Below, piece after piece: positions 1 to 9,419 of a DNA stretch of 34,086 nucleotides (positions are counted from its first letter, which is position 1; each line of letters begins with the position of its first letter). The stretch is from Stereocaulon alpinum (lineage: Eukaryota; Ascomycota; Lecanoromycetes; Lecanorales; Stereocaulaceae). Location of the stretch: the NCBI GenBank assembly GCA_018257865.1, contig JAEUBA010000169.1, positions 1 through 34,086 of the forward strand, in the 5' to 3' direction. The position numbers and the translations under genes are program-made. Below the pieces are notes generated by a model. It made no database searches. It was not told the origin of the DNA and saw nothing but the letters and a program-made list of their open reading frames with translations.

Positions 1-488
1 ATACGGCGCTACTTATACTAAAGGCTCGCCTAGCTACTTAGATAGGGGCCGTCCTTTTCTAAAATACGCCTTCTAATTTATAACTTAGTATATCCTTCTC
101 TTAGTCCTATATACCTATAACCCCAGCCTTCCCTTAGGATAGACTGCGCGTTAGTCTTAACTAGTAGATACGTATTAAGTATATATAGATATTAGATTTT
201 TTAAATTAACAGCTGGGTAGGTATTACCTATACTCTTTACTTATTAGGCTGAGATACTATACCTAATACTAATTCTTGCTGTCTAGTCTCGATTATAGGG
301 GAGGTATAATAGTTATAGTAGAGTTAGGGTAGGTGTTATCGTATTACCCGAAAAACTCTATATAGAGTTCTCAGCAACTACGCGACGTCTTAATATCGTT
401 TAATCTATAATATATTAGGGGAGACATCTTAGCTCTAAATAGGTATTTAGGTTCGTAGCTAGCACCGCGTATAGGTATATCTCTATCG
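1..488 (+). repeat. Pol-internal segment of E0, copy 1 of a direct duplication
   Basis: This stretch lies just upstream of the E0 integrase zinc-binding region and matches 15652-16140 nearly base for base. The differences I saw are transitions plus a 1-bp indel near 212. By position it should be the end of RNase H and the linker to integrase, but I could not read a convincing RNase H motif in any frame, so its protein content is unassigned. The homology stops at 488 only because the other copy is interrupted by an LTR at 16141. Confidence 0.8.
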
Positions 489-1790
489 CTAGCCTAATAA
501 GTACTATAATAATCCCTTAGCGGGCTATTTTAGCGTCGTAAAAATACTAGAACTATTACGGCGGAAGTATTATTAGTCTAATATAGTAGAGTAGACGCGT
601 AGCTATATACGTACCTATAATATATACTAAAGAATAAAGGTTCCTAGGTATTATCCCTATAGGGAACTATAGTTACTACTATTACCTAAAGTACTATAGT
701 AGGAGCTATTAATAGATTTTATAATAGGCTTACCGCCTAGTAAGCGGGCTAGGGTTATATATAATTCTATCCTTATAGTAGTAGATAGGTTTATAAAGAT
801 AGTACGCTATCTCGCTATAATAAAAATAATTATAGTAGAAGAACTTAGAGAGCTCTTTTTCGCTAAAGTAGTATACTAATTCGGTATACCTATAAGCGTT
901 ATTAGTAATAGAGGTATAGTATTTTCGAGTACCTTTTAGTTAACTCTATACTATTATACTAAGATTAAGCGCTGTATAAGTACTACGTTCTATCCGTAAA
1001 CGGATAGCTAAACTAAAAAGTAGAACTAAATATTAGAATACTTCCTACGAATATTTACTAATATAGAGTAAACTAATTAGGTAAAGCTATTACTAATTAC
1101 TAAGTTTACCTATATAAATAGCTGCTATAGTATTATTAGTTACTCGCTATTCTATACTATATATAGTTATAACGCCGAACTATATTAGGAAGCTGGGGAC
1201 GGCTCCCTAGAGGGGGAGGTACTAGTAGTAAAGGAACGAGTAGAATAACTATAAAACTATTAAAAGTAGATAGAAGACTATTAGCGCTACGTTATTAAGG
1301 TATAAGCGAAGTACTATAATAAAAACTATAAGCTGAAAGAATATAAAGTAGACGAATTAGTAATACTTTTAACTAAGAATCTTAAATAAAGGCGTTTTAG
1401 TAAGAAGTTATCCTATTAGTTTATTAACCTATTTAGGATTAAGGATAAGGTCGGGGTATAAGCGTACCGCTTAATACTACCTATAAGTTATTAAATCTAT
1501 AATACCTTTTATATATTATTACTTAAGCCTTACTAACTGCGTAAGGGCGTAGAGTTAACGGACTTTATACAGCCCCCTAAACTTATTAATAATAAGGAAT
1601 AGTAGGAGGTAGAGGAGATTATTAATAAGGTAAGGAATAAGGAAGGTATCTAGTATAAGGTTAAATAGACTAGGTAGGGCGATATCTATAATAAATAGGT
1701 ACTAGAAGTAGAACTTAATACTATACTAGTATTAAAACGCGCTTATAATAAATAAACGCGACGATACTAGAAGGTAAAGAATAAGTTAAC
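489..1790 (+). pseudogene. E0 integrase and chromodomain, Ty3/gypsy chromovirus, decayed by RIP
   Basis: This is the C-terminal part of a retrotransposon Pol, which would insert the DNA copy into the genome. One frame runs throughout, broken only by TAG/TAA. It starts with an HHCC-type region (NNPLAGYF near 515), then ELLIDFIIGLPPSK before the core. The first catalytic Asp is kept (VDRF, codon 784-786). The second is Asn (SNRG, 907-909) and the Glu is Lys (codon 1015-1017). Both changes are G to A, as RIP makes. A chromodomain follows at about 1597-1745 (EVEEIINKV, then YKVKQTRQGD), which in this family targets insertion to chromatin. It closely resembles E2's chromodomain. Upstream Gag, RT and RNase H lie outside the window. 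It cannot encode an active enzyme. Confidence 0.9.
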
Positions 1791-1879
1791 CTAAATTATA
1801 TAATAACTATAACTTATTAATATACTAAAACTATATTATTTATAGTGCCTAGTTAGAATAAAATAAGGATTATAGGAAT

Positions 1880-2212
1880 ATAGAGTATTAAGGGGCTATA
1901 GACATAGCGATATTATAAAAATAAGGGGTAGGGCTAGTACGTTAAGATATAAGCGCTTATACCCGCTAGAGGATATATTAAAGAATAGAGGATTTAAATA
2001 CTAGTAGAGTCGAGAAGTAGGTATAGACCCTATTATAGTATAGGTAATAGGTTATTATAATATAGGTAATATATTAAACTATATATTCGGCGAGTAAGCA
2101 GTACGTTATAGCTATAAAGATACTAAATAGGGTAAGTATAAGACTATAAGCTATCTAGAGATAGCTTTAAGATATAAGCGCCTAATAATACTAGACTCTA
2201 AACGCTAAATAC
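1880..2212 (+). pseudogene. Unassigned decayed reading frame downstream of the E0 chromodomain
   Basis: A frame of about 110 codons reads through with few stops, all TAG or TAA. It begins YRVLRGYRHSDIIKIRGRAS and includes YKRLYPLEDILKNRGFKY and IGYYNIGNILNYIFGE. The low stop density suggests it was once coding, either an extension of E0 Pol or a small separate ORF in the element's 3' region. I recognise no family in it. The alternative is a chance open stretch in unusual base composition. Confidence 0.4.
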
Positions 2213-2231
2213 TAAATACTAAATACTAAAA
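2205..2231 (+). repeat. Short tandem repeat, 7-bp unit taaatac
   Basis: About three and a half copies of taaatac in a row, followed by an AT-rich run. It lies at the end of the unassigned frame and before the antisense gene of E0. Confidence 0.8.
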
Positions 2232-2269
2232 TAATAATATAATCTATCCGGTCTATATATAGATAATTA

Positions 2270-3600
2270 GTATACGTAAACTATTAGCTAGAGATAACTT
2301 ACCCTCTTAGCTACCTCCTCTCTTTACCTCCTTCTTACCTTATCCGTCTCCTCCTATAGCCTCCTCCTTATCTCCTAGGCCTCTATAATATAATCCTAAG
2401 GGATCTAATTATATTAGCGTAAGGTACTAATTATAGTACGTTAATAGGTAATATAATATACCTAAGTAATAGAAGGTTTAGCTACTACCTTCTCCCCTAT
2501 ACTTAGGCTAGTACGCCCTTCCTCCTCTTCTACCTCCTTACCTACCTCTAGTTCTACCCCCGCTTCCGCCTCCTTACTACTACCCTTCCTACTATTATCT
2601 TCCTTATTATTATCTTCCTCCTCCGCCGCTAACCTCCGCTGCGGTAAGTTAGCGGCTAAGGTTAGGTAAGATAGCTTAGTATAATTAAAGGAATAAGAAT
2701 AGGTATTTATAGCTTAGAGTAAGCTTAGAGCGTTATAGGTATAATAGATAGGATCGCGTTAAATATTAGGAAATAGTAATAAGAAATAAGCTTAGCTTAC
2801 CTCCTATAGTAAGTTAGCGTAGTATTAGAAGAATAGATATATTACTTACTAATACCTCTACCCTCCCCTATAGCGCAGCTAGCTACTACGTTAACTAACT
2901 ACTACTTATCCTTAAAGTAAGCGAATAATCTTTACGCTATTAAGTAACCTTCTTACGAAGGTTAGCTAAGCGATTATCTACCTTAGATAGTAAGATAGTA
3001 CTATTAAGTATAGTAACTAGCCCCGCTACCTCTACTATAAAGGGGGTAGGAATCTCCTACTATTAGTATATAGTACGTAGTTATAGATTAAATAAGCTTA
3101 CCTTATAGTATCCTACTACCCCCTAGTACGTAGACTTATACCTCTAGTAAGGAGGTATATTACCCTAAATATATAGTCTCTACTTCCCTAAGCAGTTTAT
3201 ATACGGAAGTTTAGCTATAATAGTTAGTATACCTAATATATAGTATACCTATAGACTTACTAGTATCGAATAAAGATACTTATAGGCTATTAGTATTACT
3301 AGAAGTATACTATTATAGCGCGTAAGGGGGATACTTACTTATATTATTATTTACTAAAGGAAGAAATAGGAAGTAAAGGGGATCTAAAGGGATATATCTA
3401 CCTAATTACGCTACGTAGTTACTCTATAGTAATAATCTATAACGCTACTATATTATAATAATAATACGACTACGGAGTAATAACTACGTTATCGGAGTAT
3501 AGAAGCTCTTAATTAGTAATATATAAAGGATAAAGTAACTATAGGGTAGAGACTCTTTTCCTTCCTTTTCCTATAGAGTTTTAAAGGTTTTTAACGAGCT
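2270..3600 (-). pseudogene. Antisense spliced gene relic in the 3' region of E0
   Basis: Read on the minus strand, this shows exon-like frames separated by intron-like segments. Candidate introns are 3287-3338 (starts gtaagt, ends tactaatag), about 3060-3101 (gtaagc to ctaatag) and 2804-2849 (gtaagt, gctaac branch site, ends tatag). Between them the frame reads for example TSVYKLLREVETIYLG and EIPTPFIVEVAGLVTILN, then a heptad-like stretch (KVDNRLANLRKKVT). The C-terminal part, about 2650-2270, is rich in Glu and Lys (KEVEEEEGR), seen on the plus strand as a run of cct/ctc triplets. Stops are again TAG/TAA. It lies between E0's chromodomain and the 3' polypurine tract, opposite to pol, as do similar relics in E1 and E2. 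I recognise no family. A captured host gene or a separate transposon is also possible. Limits are approximate. Confidence 0.5.
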
Positions 3601-3683
3601 CTACCTATATTACTAGCGCGCTTTTAGGCCTTATATCTAATAACTAAATATAATAATATCCTTACGCTAGCGGACTAGCGTCT

Positions 3684-3698
3684 AGAAGGGGAAGTAAC
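3684..3698 (+). promoter_or_regulatory. Polypurine tract of E0 (plus-strand primer)
   Basis: The sequence agaaggggaagtaac sits directly before the LTR at 3699. A purine-rich tract in this place is where plus-strand DNA synthesis starts. It makes this LTR the 3' LTR of the E0 pol to the left. Confidence 0.6.
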
Positions 3699-3987
3699 TA
3701 TAATACTTAGTAACTATTAGGGTCTATTTAGTATTAGTAGTAATCTAATACCTAGTATAGCTATAATATAACTAAGATATACTATTAGTATAGTATATAC
3801 GTAGAAAGACGTTATACTACCCCGCTTCTACTTAATAAGTATAACGAGCGTAGACCTTAGAGAAGTAGGATTATTAGTAATTAGTTCTACTAATAAACGG
3901 ATACCTACTATTACTACTTTACGTCTTTAAATAAACCTTAGTATACTATTATACTACGCTACTAGGGTATAAAAGGTATATATTATA
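3699..3987 (+). repeat. LTR of the E0 family (3' LTR of E0 and 5' LTR of the gag-only element)
   Basis: This 289-bp repeat aligns with the solo LTR at 6585-7091 once that copy's 212-bp insertion and duplication are taken out. The last 50 bp recur at 5104-5153. Its ends read tata and tata, expected TGTA...TACA after RIP. The right end was set from the solo copy, whose target duplication fixes the boundary. It carries agtaattag (3876-3884), the likely start of R, and the decayed gag start codon (ata, 3951-3953). One LTR joins a polypurine tract on its left and a gag on its right, so the arrangement looks like tandem elements sharing an LTR. Confidence 0.85.
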
Positions 3988-5090
3988 GTTCTAATTACTC
4001 TAACCTTTAAGGTTAAAGGCCTAGAGTAGAATAGGATAGTAATAACTTAAAGTTCTACCTAAAGGGGTATATAAGAGTCTATAGTTAGACTATAGGGGGA
4101 GTTATTAGAGTTAACCCCTACTTCTATAGACTTATAATAGTAAAGGATTTAATAGCTAGAATCTTAAGTAAGGGATTTCTAACTAGCTATAGTAGAGTAG
4201 ATAATTAAGGAAGTCCTAAGACTACCTAATATTAGGCTAAGTATAGCCTAAGTAAGTTAGCGAGGTAGAAGCTTTAGGGTAATATCTTTATTTAAGGGCT
4301 TAAGCGCGATATTACTACTACTAAAAATAATTCGTCTAAAAAAGATATATCTATACTATAGAATATTAGAAGGAAAGTATATTTAATAGTTTACTAATAT
4401 AGAAATTAAGTTTTTACTAAGCTATAACTATTTTACTACTAATTAAAATAAGATCCTTTACTACGTATAATCCCTTAAAGGCGATATAATAGTATAGTAG
4501 TAGAATAGATTTAGGCTAGAAGAGGTAGATAGCTATACCTTTAACTACTTTAAAACCTTCCTACTAAACTTAGTAGCTAACTTAATAAATTAATAGCTCC
4601 TTATATATAAGCGCTAGAATAATATAAAATAGTAAAAGGAGTAAAAGGTCTTTATTTTTAAGATATACTTAAAAGAGCTTAAAACCTACTTAGAGGTCCT
4701 ATTAGAAGCCTTTAGGGTAACTATCTTTCTTAGTAAGCTATAACCTAATATTAAGGATAAAATCCTAAGTACTAGTAATATACTAAAGACGTAGGAAGAG
4801 ATTCTAGCTTTAATAATTATATAGAAAAGAACTCTTAAAAGATCTTATTAGGGATCTAGAAAGTCTAATAATAATAAAAGTAAACCTTTAGAGGAATAGG
4901 TATTAAAGTATTAAAGTAGTAGAGGCGGGGAGCTATTATTAAAGTACCTAAAGAAGGATAGGGATTACTAATAGCCTAAGCCTTTAACCTATACGCCTAC
5001 TAAACCTAAATAAAAGAGTAATACTTATTTTATATATAGTAAAAAGGGATATTAGAAGAAGGACTACCTATAAAGAGATAATCCTAACTT
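3951..5090 (+). pseudogene. Gag relic of the gag-only E0-family element
   Basis: Gag forms the particle that packages retrotransposon RNA. The frame seems to start inside the LTR (ata at 3951, expected ATG) and crosses the junction as YYSSNYS, matching E2's LYSSNFS. The core at about 4400-4850 reads FNYFKTFLLNLVANLIN and later LSKLQPNIKDKILST, parallel to E2's FEFFKQFLYNLVIDPIN and LAKLRPELKNKILS. The C-terminus (about 5020-5090) is a zinc knuckle, YFIYSKKGYQKKDY with the stop shown as Q, where Y replaces each Cys and His. No protease or RT follows: the sequence runs straight into a 3' LTR fragment, so pol is deleted. Stops are TAG/TAA. Confidence 0.85.
3991..3999 (+). promoter_or_regulatory. 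Putative self-priming primer-binding site
   Basis: The 9 bases ctaattact begin three bases after the LTR and are the exact reverse complement of agtaattag at 3876-3884 inside the LTR. No tRNA-type TGG site is seen next to this LTR. In Tf1/sushi-type elements the 5' end of the transcript folds back onto such a site and primes reverse transcription. The matching E2 pair differs at one base on both sides. Confidence 0.65.
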
Positions 5091-5103
5091 TATACTAGTT
5101 AAT

Positions 5104-5153
5104 ATAGTATACTATTACGCTGCGCTACTAGGGTATAAAAGGTATATATTATA
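5104..5153 (+). repeat. Truncated 3' LTR end of the gag-only element
   Basis: About 50 bp match the last part of the LTR at 3699-3987 (tagtatactatt, then ctactagggtataaaagg to tatattata). It follows 14 bp after the zinc-knuckle region. The 5' part of this LTR and the whole of pol are missing. Confidence 0.8.
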
Positions 5154-6340
5154 GTTATATAGTTTTAAGCGTATATCCTATAGTAGGTAGGGTATTTATA
5201 CGCCTTAATAATATATTTATACCTATAGTAGTTAAAGTACTACTTAGGGGTAACCTCTCTTTTCTAGTAATTATAGAAGAGGAGGCTATTCTCTACTACT
5301 ATTCCCTCTATAATAAGTTAGTTCGCTACTTTTAGGCTTAGGACCTTAATTATTATTATAGAGAACCTCTTCTCCCTTTTAAGTATATCTAACTTTAATA
5401 TAAATATAGGCTACTTAACTTTTATTATCTCTAACTCTAGTTAGAGCTTTCTATTATCTTTCTTTAAGGTTTTAAAGATCCCTTATTAATCCTTTATATC
5501 TATTATCTTTTTTACTCTATAGACTACTACTATTACTATCTTTTAGAGAACTCTTACTAACCTATAGAGCCTTTTTACTTACCTATTATCCTTCTCTAAT
5601 TCTTCCCTAGCCTTTACTAAGGCTATTTAGAGGATAATATCCCCCCTTATAATCCTTCTTACTATAATAATCTCGCTAATTACCCCTTCTACTCCCCTAA
5701 ATATTTATACTAGTTAGGGGAGGGTTATTATAGCTATCTATACCTTTTCGCTATTATTATTAATCCTAACTATTATTTACTTCGCTTTCTTAATATCTTT
5801 AACCCTAGGTATAGCTAGGTAGATAGTATTTTAGTCCTTTTAGGCTATATAGGCTATATCTACTTAGCTATTATTTACCCTTCTAGTTAGGTAGTCTTTA
5901 CGTATTAATTAGCTACGATACTCTTTTATAGTATATCTTTTAGCGGTATTCTCCTATATATATTCTATAATCCTTTCTACTATATTCTAGAAGAAGCTCT
6001 ACGTAGTCTTATTTATATTTACCTATAATATCTTTTAGACCTTCTCTATAAACTTTAATAACGCCTACTCTATAGCCTTTATATACTATATTCTTTCTTT
6101 AATTCTTTCTCTACCTTAAGGGCCTTATAGATCTTTAATAGGCCTTTACTACTACCGCTATCGCTTTATTATTATATTAGGACGCGTCCCTTATTCGCCT
6201 CTACTAATAATACTCCCCTTCTCTCTTCTTCCCCTATCCTATATTATTTTACTAGGTTCGTAGCCTAGTATAATTACTTATTTAGCCTAATAGGCCTACT
6301 CGCTCGTTATACTTATCGTCGTCGCTATTATTTCTTATTT
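5154..6340 (-). pseudogene. Purine-rich minus-strand coding relic, unassigned
   Basis: The plus strand is strongly pyrimidine-biased, so the minus strand is rich in Lys, Glu, Arg and Ser codons. Parts read as stop-poor frames, for example VGVIKVYREGLKDIIGKYK and, in another frame, KGLIRDLQNLKER. Frames switch several times, and I could not join them or recognise a family. The charge and low complexity recall retrotransposon Gag or the Glu-rich antisense gene at 2270-3600. The weak evidence supports only past coding potential. Confidence 0.3.
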
Positions 6341-6579
6341 ATATTATATATAGGTATGAATCTACAGGCGCTTAATATATAATTACTAAAGATATCTAGG
6401 GCTACTTAGAAGACGATATATAAGCCAAAACAGTCTTATCTAGCTAAGAACAAATAACTACCTAGGTTATATAACGTGAGATTATTAAAGGATTAGTAGC
6501 GACTTACGTTACTAGTAAAGATATTATAAGGTTATAGGGCTATACTATAGTAAAATAGTAGAGTAGTAGTAAATATAGG
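6341..6579. other. Spacer with a short stretch less affected by RIP
   Basis: No gene is seen. Bases about 6355-6480 contain several CpA dinucleotides (acaggcgc, ccaaaacagt, aacaaataac), which are rare in the left half of the window. It may be unique sequence or a younger fragment. It ends at the target-site duplication of the next LTR. Confidence 0.5.
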
Positions 6580-6584
6580 AGTTA

Positions 6585-7091
6585 TATAGTATTCGGTAAC
6601 TATTAGGGTCTACTTAGTATTAGTAGTAATCTAATACTTAGTATCGGAAATAATATTAACGGGGTATTATCGTAGCGCTATACGTACGGGTAAAGGAAGA
6701 CGTTATACAACCCCGCTTCGTACTTAATAAGTATAAGGAGCGTATATCCCCTAGAAGTAGGATCGTTAGTAATTAGTTCTACTAATAAACGGATACCTAC
6801 TTGTCGGAATAATATTACTCCGCTCCGTAATAAGCGGCTTAGCGCCCGCTCCTAGATAAAATACTATAGCTTAGCTAGCTAGATTCAATTAATCCCTAGT
6901 TTACCAAGCCTAATAGATACCCTGCGAATTAGGTTATCCGGGGTAGGTAATAGGGGATTAAGCCTACTAATTAGTACTACCTAGGCTAGTAGCTAGGTTC
7001 TACCGATACTACTATTACTACTTTACGTCTTTAAATAAACCTTAGTATCCTATCGCGTAACGCTACTAGGGCGCGAAAGGTATATATTATA
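6585..7091 (+). mobile_element. Solo LTR of the E0 family with 5-bp TSD, itself interrupted
   Basis: It aligns with the LTR at 3699-3987 on both sides of a 212-bp interruption. It is flanked by agtta at 6580-6584 and 7092-7096, the direct repeat made at integration. No internal region is present, so this is a solo LTR left by recombination between the two LTRs of a full element. It keeps the agtaattag motif. The perfect TSD fixes the LTR ends for the whole family. Confidence 0.9.
6802..7008 (+). mobile_element. Nested 207-bp solo LTR of another family, 5-bp TSD
   Basis: This insert begins tgtcgg and ends ccgata, an imperfect terminal inverted repeat of the LTR type once CA to TA is allowed. 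It is flanked by ctact at 6797-6801 and 7009-7013. The uninterrupted LTR at 3699-3987 has a single ctact here (atacctactattactac at about 3901), which shows the empty site. It has no coding capacity. A small non-autonomous LTR-like element is an alternative. Strand is arbitrary. Confidence 0.85.
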
Positions 7092-7100
7092 AGTTACCTA

Positions 7101-7690
7101 AGAGTTTTTTAAGAAGGGGTACTAAGTATTAAGATTAGTATTTACTAGTAAGCCTAGGCTACTCGTAAAATATAGTATAAACACTTCTTTTACTTATAAC
7201 TATTATATATATAGGCCGATTCTAATAATTCTTAATACGTAAGAAAGTATATACTTAGTTCTAAAACTTATAAAATTATCTCGATATTATATAAGGTATA
7301 TAGCGCGGGGTATTACTACGAAGAAGTACGTAGTAGATTTAACTTTTAGTAGTTAAAGGCGCTAGGCCTAAAAGTATAGTTTAGAATATAGGGGTATTCT
7401 AATTAGCTATAAGCGCGGAATTACTCCGAAAGTCCTTATAATCTATTATTATAAGAAAGATTACGTTACCTAGTACTATAATTACTTAGTATTACTAATA
7501 TCCTAGAGGGACTTAGCCTTCGTAGCTATAGCTATAGTATTAATAGGGAGTATAGATACTTATTACTTCTCTTATACTTCTTATATAATTCTATTACGGG
7601 CCTACTTAGCCGTATTCTTCTTAATAGTATCGTTAGAGTTTCGAGTTATCGCTAGTAGTTAGGGGTATATAGGGTAGTTAAGTAGGTAGA
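7101..7690 (+). pseudogene. Unassigned decayed reading frame of about 195 codons
   Basis: Directly after the solo LTR a plus-strand frame runs with few stops, all TAG or TAA, e.g. VFTSKPRLLVKYSINTSFTY, YIARGITTKKYVVDLTFSS and YRGILISYKRGITPKVLIIY. A later part reads FSYTSYIILLRAYLAVFFLI, a hydrophobic run. A minus-strand frame over part of the same bases is also fairly open, so strand is uncertain. I recognise no domain. It predates the solo LTR, because the LTR interrupts the sequence to its left. Confidence 0.35.
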
Positions 7691-8386
7691 GAGACGAAGA
7701 CTAAGGTACTTAGGGTTTAGATAAGGGTAGTTACTATAGTAGAGTTAGAATAGTATTATTAGGTATAATTTAGAGGTATAGAAATTTTTCTTTAATATAT
7801 ACTAGTAATAATAATAGGTAGATACCTTATCTATATAGTAGATACCTTATTAGATTTTTATATAGTTAATAGGTAGATACCGCTTTAGCTTTAAAGTACT
7901 ATTCTATAATTTTATCTACTAGTAACTACTCTAAGTAATCTTTACCTCTAATAGGTTATTTAGTTTCTTCTACTATTATAGTAGGGTTAAATACTAAGGG
8001 GGTCTATACTATTTATTTAACCTTACTAGTATACTTACGAGGGCGGGGGTAAGTTATAAGATATATACTAATATTAGGGATACTACTCGGAAAGGTATAG
8101 TATTTAGTATAGTATTTAGCCTATTTTCGAGATACTATCCTAACTAGATAGTATATTTTTTAATCCTACTCGGCTATTATTAGTAAAATAACGTAATATT
8201 AAGGTTTATACTAATAATATAGCTTAAATACTAGCTATAGCTTCAAGAATTACTAAAAAATATTAATAGACTATAAAGATATTAATATTTTAAAAAAGTA
8301 TAAAATCTGGAAAATTCTAAGTCAAAAAAAGATCCTATACCTTTCCGGGTAGTAATTAGGGACTAGCCTAGAGCGAGTTAATAGGG
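7691..8386. other. No gene seen; three copies of gtagatacc
   Basis: AT-rich, RIP-saturated sequence. The motif gtagatacc occurs three times between about 7816 and 7882, with variable spacing. No reading frame, LTR end or terminal inverted repeat could be supported. Confidence 0.5.
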
Positions 8387-8465
8387 GTATAATAATAATA
8401 ATTTATTTATACGCCTATTCTAGTATCTATATATACTAATAAGGGTATTCTATTATATTATTTAT
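8387..8465. repeat. Microsatellite plus 62-bp repeat shared with the window's right end
   Basis: A run of taa/aat triplets leads into ttatacgcctattctag, which begins a stretch of about 62 bp that recurs at 33985-34046 with few differences. There it is preceded by a different microsatellite, tgat repeats. Identical sequence beside different simple repeats fits the 3' end of a non-LTR element lying on the minus strand, but no reverse transcriptase is seen next to it. Confidence 0.7.
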
Positions 8466-9024
8466 AAAACTAGTAGATAGTATACGTAGTATACCTTTCC
8501 TAGCCGTAAGAGAAACTATAGTATAGTACCTAGATAAAAACTCCCGCTTATCCTTAATAATATAATTACTTTTAGTTTAGAGATCCTACCCTAGGCCTCC
8601 TTAATACCGGTAACTTTTAACTATATTCTTTAATATTATACTAAGCGCTCTATAATATTATTTCTAATACTAATTATAATATACGCCCTTTATACTATAC
8701 TTAGCTCTTAAGGACCCTACTATATTCTTTTATATCCTTTAACTTTATTATAATACTACGCGCCCTATAACTTTCTTTAACCTTTACTATATTAATATAG
8801 GGGGGGGAGGAGGGGGGTATATAGCCGTCCTATAAGGGTTTAAGTTATTAGCGCTAATTAGTAGTATTTATTAGTATCTATAATAGTACCGGATTTAGCT
8901 ATTTAGTAGTTTACTAGTTAAGGATATAAAAAAGGGGGGAAGCTATATATACCGCCTAGGAGACCTATACTTATATAAAGAATTAGATAGTATAATATCC
9001 CGCTAGTTATATTAGATAGACTTA
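8466..9024. other. No supported gene; flank of the E1 insertion with a G-rich tract
   Basis: The minus strand shows short open pieces such as RARSIIIKLKDIKEYSRVLK (about 8770-8690) but no recognisable domain. A G-rich run, two blocks of G split by agga, lies at 8800-8817. The sequence continues at 15597 if E1 is removed. Confidence 0.4.
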
Positions 9025-9029
9025 CTTCT

Positions 9030-9386
9030 TGTTACGGGTAACCCCGTAAGGTCACAGGCAAGGTACGTAACAGGGTTAGTAGGTAAAGGACACTTAGGAG
9101 AGGACCCAGTAATATAAGTAATCTAGGATATATTAGGTAGATTATAGAGTAATATAGTAGATATAGGACTAGATCACCCGGATTATATTAGGGCTTAGTA
9201 TAATTAAAGTAAATATATAAGGAAGGGTTTTCCTTTAGTAGAATATTTTCTTATCTCCTTATATTTAACTTATATAATAGAGAGGAGTCTTAGCTAAAGA
9301 TAATTTAATAACTATCTATCTCTATTACCTTCTAGTACTTAATATACTATATGATTTACCCGCAGGAGTTAAACTACCCCGTTATA
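9030..9386 (+). repeat. E1 5' LTR
   Basis: It begins tgttacgggt and ends ccccgttata, an inverted repeat of the LTR termini. The last 176 bp or so (9211-9386) match the reverse complement of 16141-16316 in the tandem LTRs, while the first half does not. No tRNA-type primer site can be read after it, probably through mutation. Confidence 0.95.
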
Positions 9387-9419
9387 CTTTAAATACTATA
9401 CTTTAGACTATATAGTATA

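Noticed and set aside
2270..2660. Polypyrimidine stretch as simple low-complexity DNA
   Set aside because: It reads as an acidic Glu/Lys-rich tail in frame on the minus strand and adjoins exon-like sequence, so I kept it as part of the antisense gene, at moderate confidence.
3694..5158. TSD around the gag-only element (gtaac and gttat)
   Set aside because: The five bases differ at two positions, one a transversion, so they are not a convincing duplication; the left LTR also adjoins a polypurine tract.
8800..8817. G-rich tract as a telomere or G-quadruplex element
   Set aside because: It is a single short run with no telomere-type repeat around it; I see no reason to give it a function.
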